The translations under genes and the position numbers were made by a program. The notes under the pieces are model-generated. The model saw only the letters and a list, made by a program, of their open reading frames with translations. It searched no databases and was not told where the DNA came from. Below are positions 7,803 through 9,930 of a stretch of DNA of 9,930 nt, piece after piece. Numbering within the stretch: position 1 is the stretch's first letter; every line of letters starts with the position of its first letter. This DNA comes from CAZVRZ01 sp964629965 (GTDB lineage: Bacteria > Chloroflexota > Anaerolineae > Anaerolineales > UBA4823), in NCBI GenBank assembly GCA_964629965.1, contig CAZVRZ010000175.1, forward strand, positions 1 to 9,930, written 5' to 3'.

Positions 7803-8637
7803 ACGTTGGCTTCCTTGTGCGGTTGTTCTGATCCTGGCCCTGGCTGTGTGTTACCTGGTCGGTAAGGCGGCCATCGGAAGGTTGTACTTGCCTATCATTA
7901 CCAGCGCGTTGCCGGCTGTTCCTACGCTGGGATCGTGGTGGCGGCCTGCGCCGGGCGTTTCCTGGCAGATCCAGTATAGCGGCGCGTTGGATTTGACTCT
8001 GGATGTGATGATGTATGACCTGGATTTATATGACACCGATCAGGAAGCAATTGACCAATTGCACGCCCTGGGGCGCCGGGTGGTTTGTTATTTTAGCGCG
8101 GGCAGTTGGGAAGATTGGCGACCCGATGCAGATCAATTCCCGGCTGTTGTGATTGGAAACGAGTTGGAAGGCTGGCCTGGTGAAAAGTGGTTGGATATCC
8201 GCCGTTTAGATTTGCTGGGCCCTCTCATGGCAGCGCGTTTAGACCTGGCGGCCTCTAAAGGCTGCGACGGGGTCGATCCTGATAACGTGGAAGGATATGC
8301 CAACGACACGGGTTTCTCATTGGACGGCGCAGACCAATTGGTATACAATCGCTGGATCGCCGACCAGGCGCACGCGCGCGGGTTGGCGGTGGGTTTGAAA
8401 AACGATCTTGGTCAGGTAAACGAGCTGGTTTCTTACTTTGATTGGCAACTCAACGAGCAATGTTTCCAGTATAATGAGTGTGATTTATTGCTGCCTTTTA
8501 TCCAGGCTGGCAAACCTGTGTTTGGGATAGAATACCAGGGTGACCCTGATATATTCTGCCCGCAGGCGAATGCCATGAATTTCGATGAGCTAAAAAAACG
8601 ACTGGAATTGGATGCCTGGCGGCAGGCTTGCAGGTGA
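7759..8637 (+). CDS. GH114-type endo-alpha-1,4-polygalactosaminidase-like protein
   Basis: This is a predicted secreted or membrane-anchored glycosidase with a TIM-barrel fold. The helix at ~16-34 acts as a signal anchor; LAVC around Cys31 is an imperfect lipobox. The mature part starts near SWWRP. GH114/TM1410 hallmarks are DVMMYDLDLYD (82-92), VVCYFSAGSWEDWRPD (108-123), CDGVDPDNVEGY (169-180), LNEQC (231-235) and FGIEYQG (255-261). The acidic residues in these motifs are the likely catalytic ones. Known members cleave galactosaminogalactan-like polymers; this protein's own substrate is unknown. The start is uncertain: ATG 7759 has AGGA four bases upstream, ATG 7744 is five codons earlier, and GTG 7792 would overlap the vanW-like gene by only 11 bp. 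The frame stays open to 7516, but that part is only an overlap with the previous gene. Confidence 0.85.
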   Translation: MFQPPSPLKNPVAIKRWLPCAVVLILALAVCYLVGKAAIGRLYLPIITSALPAVPTLGSWWRPAPGVSWQIQYSGALDLTLDVMMYDLDLYDTDQEAIDQLHALGRRVVCYFSAGSWEDWRPDADQFPAVVIGNELEGWPGEKWLDIRRLDLLGPLMAARLDLAASKGCDGVDPDNVEGYANDTGFSLDGADQLVYNRWIADQAHARGLAVGLKNDLGQVNELVSYFDWQLNEQCFQYNECDLLLPFIQAGKPVFGIEYQGDPDIFCPQANAMNFDELKKRLELDAWRQACR

Positions 8638-8663
8638 ATTCGAAACAATGTATCATTACCGAC

Positions 8664-8670
8664 GAGGAGA
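8664..8670 (+). promoter_or_regulatory. Strong ribosome binding site deciding the start of the UPF0434 gene
   Basis: GAGGAGA ends four bases before ATG 8675, with the core AGGAG at 8665-8669. This supports the 72-residue protein rather than the upstream extension from 8612, which overlaps the GH114 gene. Confidence 0.75.
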
Positions 8671-8674
8671 AATT

Positions 8675-8893
8675 ATGGTTAGTAAAGATTTGCTTGATAT
8701 CTTGCGCTGCCCGGCCTGCGTGCGGGAAAAAGAAGGCCTCTTGAGTTACATCCAGGATGCCTGGCTGGTGTGCCAGGATTGCGGCCGCAAATACCCGATC
8801 CGGGATGATATTCCGGTGATGCTGATCGATGAAGGCGATAAGTGGGTCAACACTGCGGTGGGGGCGCTGCCGGTTCCGCCGCCAGCCGCGTAG
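8675..8893 (+). CDS. UPF0434/Trm112-like zinc-ribbon protein
   Basis: This small 72-residue protein has the Trm112/YcaR pattern. LLDILRCPAC is followed 18 residues after the first pair by CQDC, so C12, C15, C33 and C36 can bind one zinc. The conserved YPIRDDIPVMLIDE follows (residues 39-52). Eukaryotic and archaeal Trm112 activates methyltransferases; the bacterial relatives are mostly uncharacterised, so no partner can be named. The last ~15 residues (ALPVPPPAA) are Ala/Pro-rich and not part of the conserved core. It follows the GH114 gene by 37 bp in the same direction and could share its transcript, but it has its own strong ribosome binding site. Confidence 0.87.
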   Translation: MVSKDLLDILRCPACVREKEGLLSYIQDAWLVCQDCGRKYPIRDDIPVMLIDEGDKWVNTAVGALPVPPPAA

Positions 8894-8941
8894 TTCTTTC
8901 CTTGGTCTCCGAGATCCTTGAGTCGCGGAGATTGCTGGCTT

Positions 8942-9439
8942 TCAACTGCCCAGATCCCAGATCAGCCACAGGATGATCATCAAGACGCCCAGGCCGAAGC
9001 GGGCAACGAAAGCCATGCCCCAGCCCAACGCCAACCCCCGCAGGGATTGAACGGCCAGCGTCCAATCCCTCAGGCGGCGATATTCTAGAAGAAGGATCAT
9101 CCCTGGCGCGGCGATCAGTCCTCCTACCGGGGGGAAGATGATGGTTCCCACCACGCCTGCAACCATGCCCAGTGCCAGGGACGACCAACTGGCTCCACTG
9201 CGGTGCGCTTCAGCGCCCATTAACACATTATCAATCGTTACGCCGATGATCATTAGGATGGTGATGAAGACGAACATCCAGATGCCCAGCGTTGGAAATC
9301 CGGTGATGATGCCGAAACCTAAGGCGGCCAGCCAGATTACGACGATGCCTGGGAAGATGGGCACCACCAGTCCAAACAGGCCCACCAGCATAACGATCAG
9401 GGTTAGGCCGAAGATCGGCAGATTCAACCAATCGGGCAT
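8942..9439 (-). CDS. DUF456 family membrane protein
   Basis: This is a 165-residue integral membrane protein with hydrophobic segments at roughly 8-28, 31-48, 51-70, 88-112 and 140-162. Glycine-rich turns include the PIFPG motif (27-31), and GTIIFPPVGGLIAAPG (98-113) is typical of DUF456. The function of the family is not known. ATG 9439 is one base after the serS stop. GGAG in the last codons of serS lies seven bases upstream of the ATG, so the gene is almost certainly translated from the serS transcript. Its 3' end faces the UPF0434 gene 48 bp away. Confidence 0.85.
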   Translation of the reverse strand: MPDWLNLPIFGLTLIVMLVGLFGLVVPIFPGIVVIWLAALGFGIITGFPTLGIWMFVFITILMIIGVTIDNVLMGAEAHRSGASWSSLALGMVAGVVGTIIFPPVGGLIAAPGMILLLEYRRLRDWTLAVQSLRGLALGWGMAFVARFGLGVLMIILWLIWDLGS

Positions 9440-9440
9440 G

Positions 9441-9930
9441 CTACTTCTCCGCTCGAATCACAGTCAGGCCGCCCATCCAGGGTCGCAGCACCTCTGGAAC
9501 CACGATCGAGCCGTCCTTCTGCTGGTAATTTTCCAACACGGCGATCAACGTGCGCGGCATGCCCAGGCCTGAGCCGTTCAAGGTATGCACCAGGCGAGTC
9601 TTGCCACCTTCTGCCGGGCGGTATTTGATATTGGCGCGGCGCGCCTGGAAATCGGCAACGTTTGAAACTGACGAGACCTCCAGCCATTCTCCGCAGCCAG
9701 GCGCCCACACTTCGACATCATAGGTCAAGCGCGCCCCAAAGCCCAGGTCACCGGTGCAGAGCTGCTTGATGCGGTAAGCCAGGCCTAATTCGGCGCAGGT
9801 TTGTTCTGCGTCTGCTCGCATCTTTTCCAGGTATGCATCCGAGTCATCTGGTTTGCAGTAGATATACATTTCGACTTTATCGAACTGGTGGCCGCGCTTG
9901 ATGCCGCGCACATCTCGCCCGGCGCTCATT
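9441..9930 (-). CDS. serS: Seryl-tRNA synthetase, C-terminal part (cut by window edge)
   Basis: This is a class II aminoacyl-tRNA synthetase that charges tRNA-Ser with serine. The visible 162 residues hold the end of the catalytic domain. Motif 2 reads SAGRDVRGIKRGHQFDKVE. It is followed by GDLGFGARLTYDVEVW and SVSNVADFQARR. Motif 3 reads LNGSGLGMPRTLIAVLENYQ, and the end is VPEVLRPWMGG. The first visible ATG is internal; the gene continues past position 9930, and the N-terminal coiled-coil arm and motif 1 are outside the window. The stop TAG (9441-9443) is followed after one base by the ATG of the DUF456 gene. No damage was seen. Confidence 0.95.
   Translation of the reverse strand, partial: MSAGRDVRGIKRGHQFDKVEMYIYCKPDDSDAYLEKMRADAEQTCAELGLAYRIKQLCTGDLGFGARLTYDVEVWAPGCGEWLEVSSVSNVADFQARRANIKYRPAEGGKTRLVHTLNGSGLGMPRTLIAVLENYQQKDGSIVVPEVLRPWMGGLTVIRAEK

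Noticed and set aside
8612..8674. Longer start for the UPF0434 protein
   Set aside because: It overlaps the GH114 end, and the strong GAGGAGA just before ATG 8675 together with the family's usual start at (M)xxxLLDILRCP favours the short form.
8906..8931. Stem TCTCCG/CGGAGA between the convergent UPF0434 and DUF456 genes as a terminator
   Set aside because: The stem is only six pairs with a 14-base loop and no T-tract on either strand.

Overview
The window looks like a piece of chromosome from an uncultured or deep-branching bacterium. The protein style suggests Chloroflexota, probably Anaerolineae-like: a SerRS with the SAGRDVRGIKRGHQFDKVE-type motif 2, a VanW/peptidoglycan-binding protein, a GH114 protein and a DUF456 protein. 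This assignment rests on protein style and moderate GC judged by eye, not on a marker search. Gene density is high and most of the window is ordinary housekeeping or envelope sequence.

Region 1 (1-2116): a complete group II intron (about 94-2067). It encodes an intact reverse transcriptase/maturase and ends in a canonical domain V and a domain VI with a bulged branch-point adenosine. It sits inside the left arm of a long terminator-like hairpin. The hairpin is whole only when the flanking exons are joined, and a T-tract follows its right arm. Bases 1-78 hold no gene that I can support.

Region 2 (2117-4485): a forward PIG-L/LmbE-type zinc deacetylase gene with its own -10 element converges, 9 bp apart, on a reverse sensor histidine kinase gene (HAMP-like, GAF, HisKA, HATPase, no membrane segment).

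Region 3 (4475-5906): a reverse membrane-embedded M28 metallopeptidase gene overlaps the start of the kinase gene, so the two probably form one operon. A divergent promoter region of about 170 bp separates it from the next forward operon.

Region 4 (5907-8893): a forward operon of a membrane-anchored VanW protein, an overlapping GH114-type glycosidase and a small UPF0434/Trm112-like zinc-ribbon protein. The first two are predicted to act outside the cytoplasmic membrane on envelope or extracellular polymers.

Region 5 (8942-9930, reverse): the 3' part of serS (seryl-tRNA synthetase), cut by the window edge, followed after a single base by a DUF456 membrane protein gene.

The strongest unusual signal is the intron: its position inside a terminator stem, and a reading frame that stays open through nearly the whole ribozyme with no usable start near the reverse-transcriptase domain. 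I found no convincing new defence or multi-gene system.
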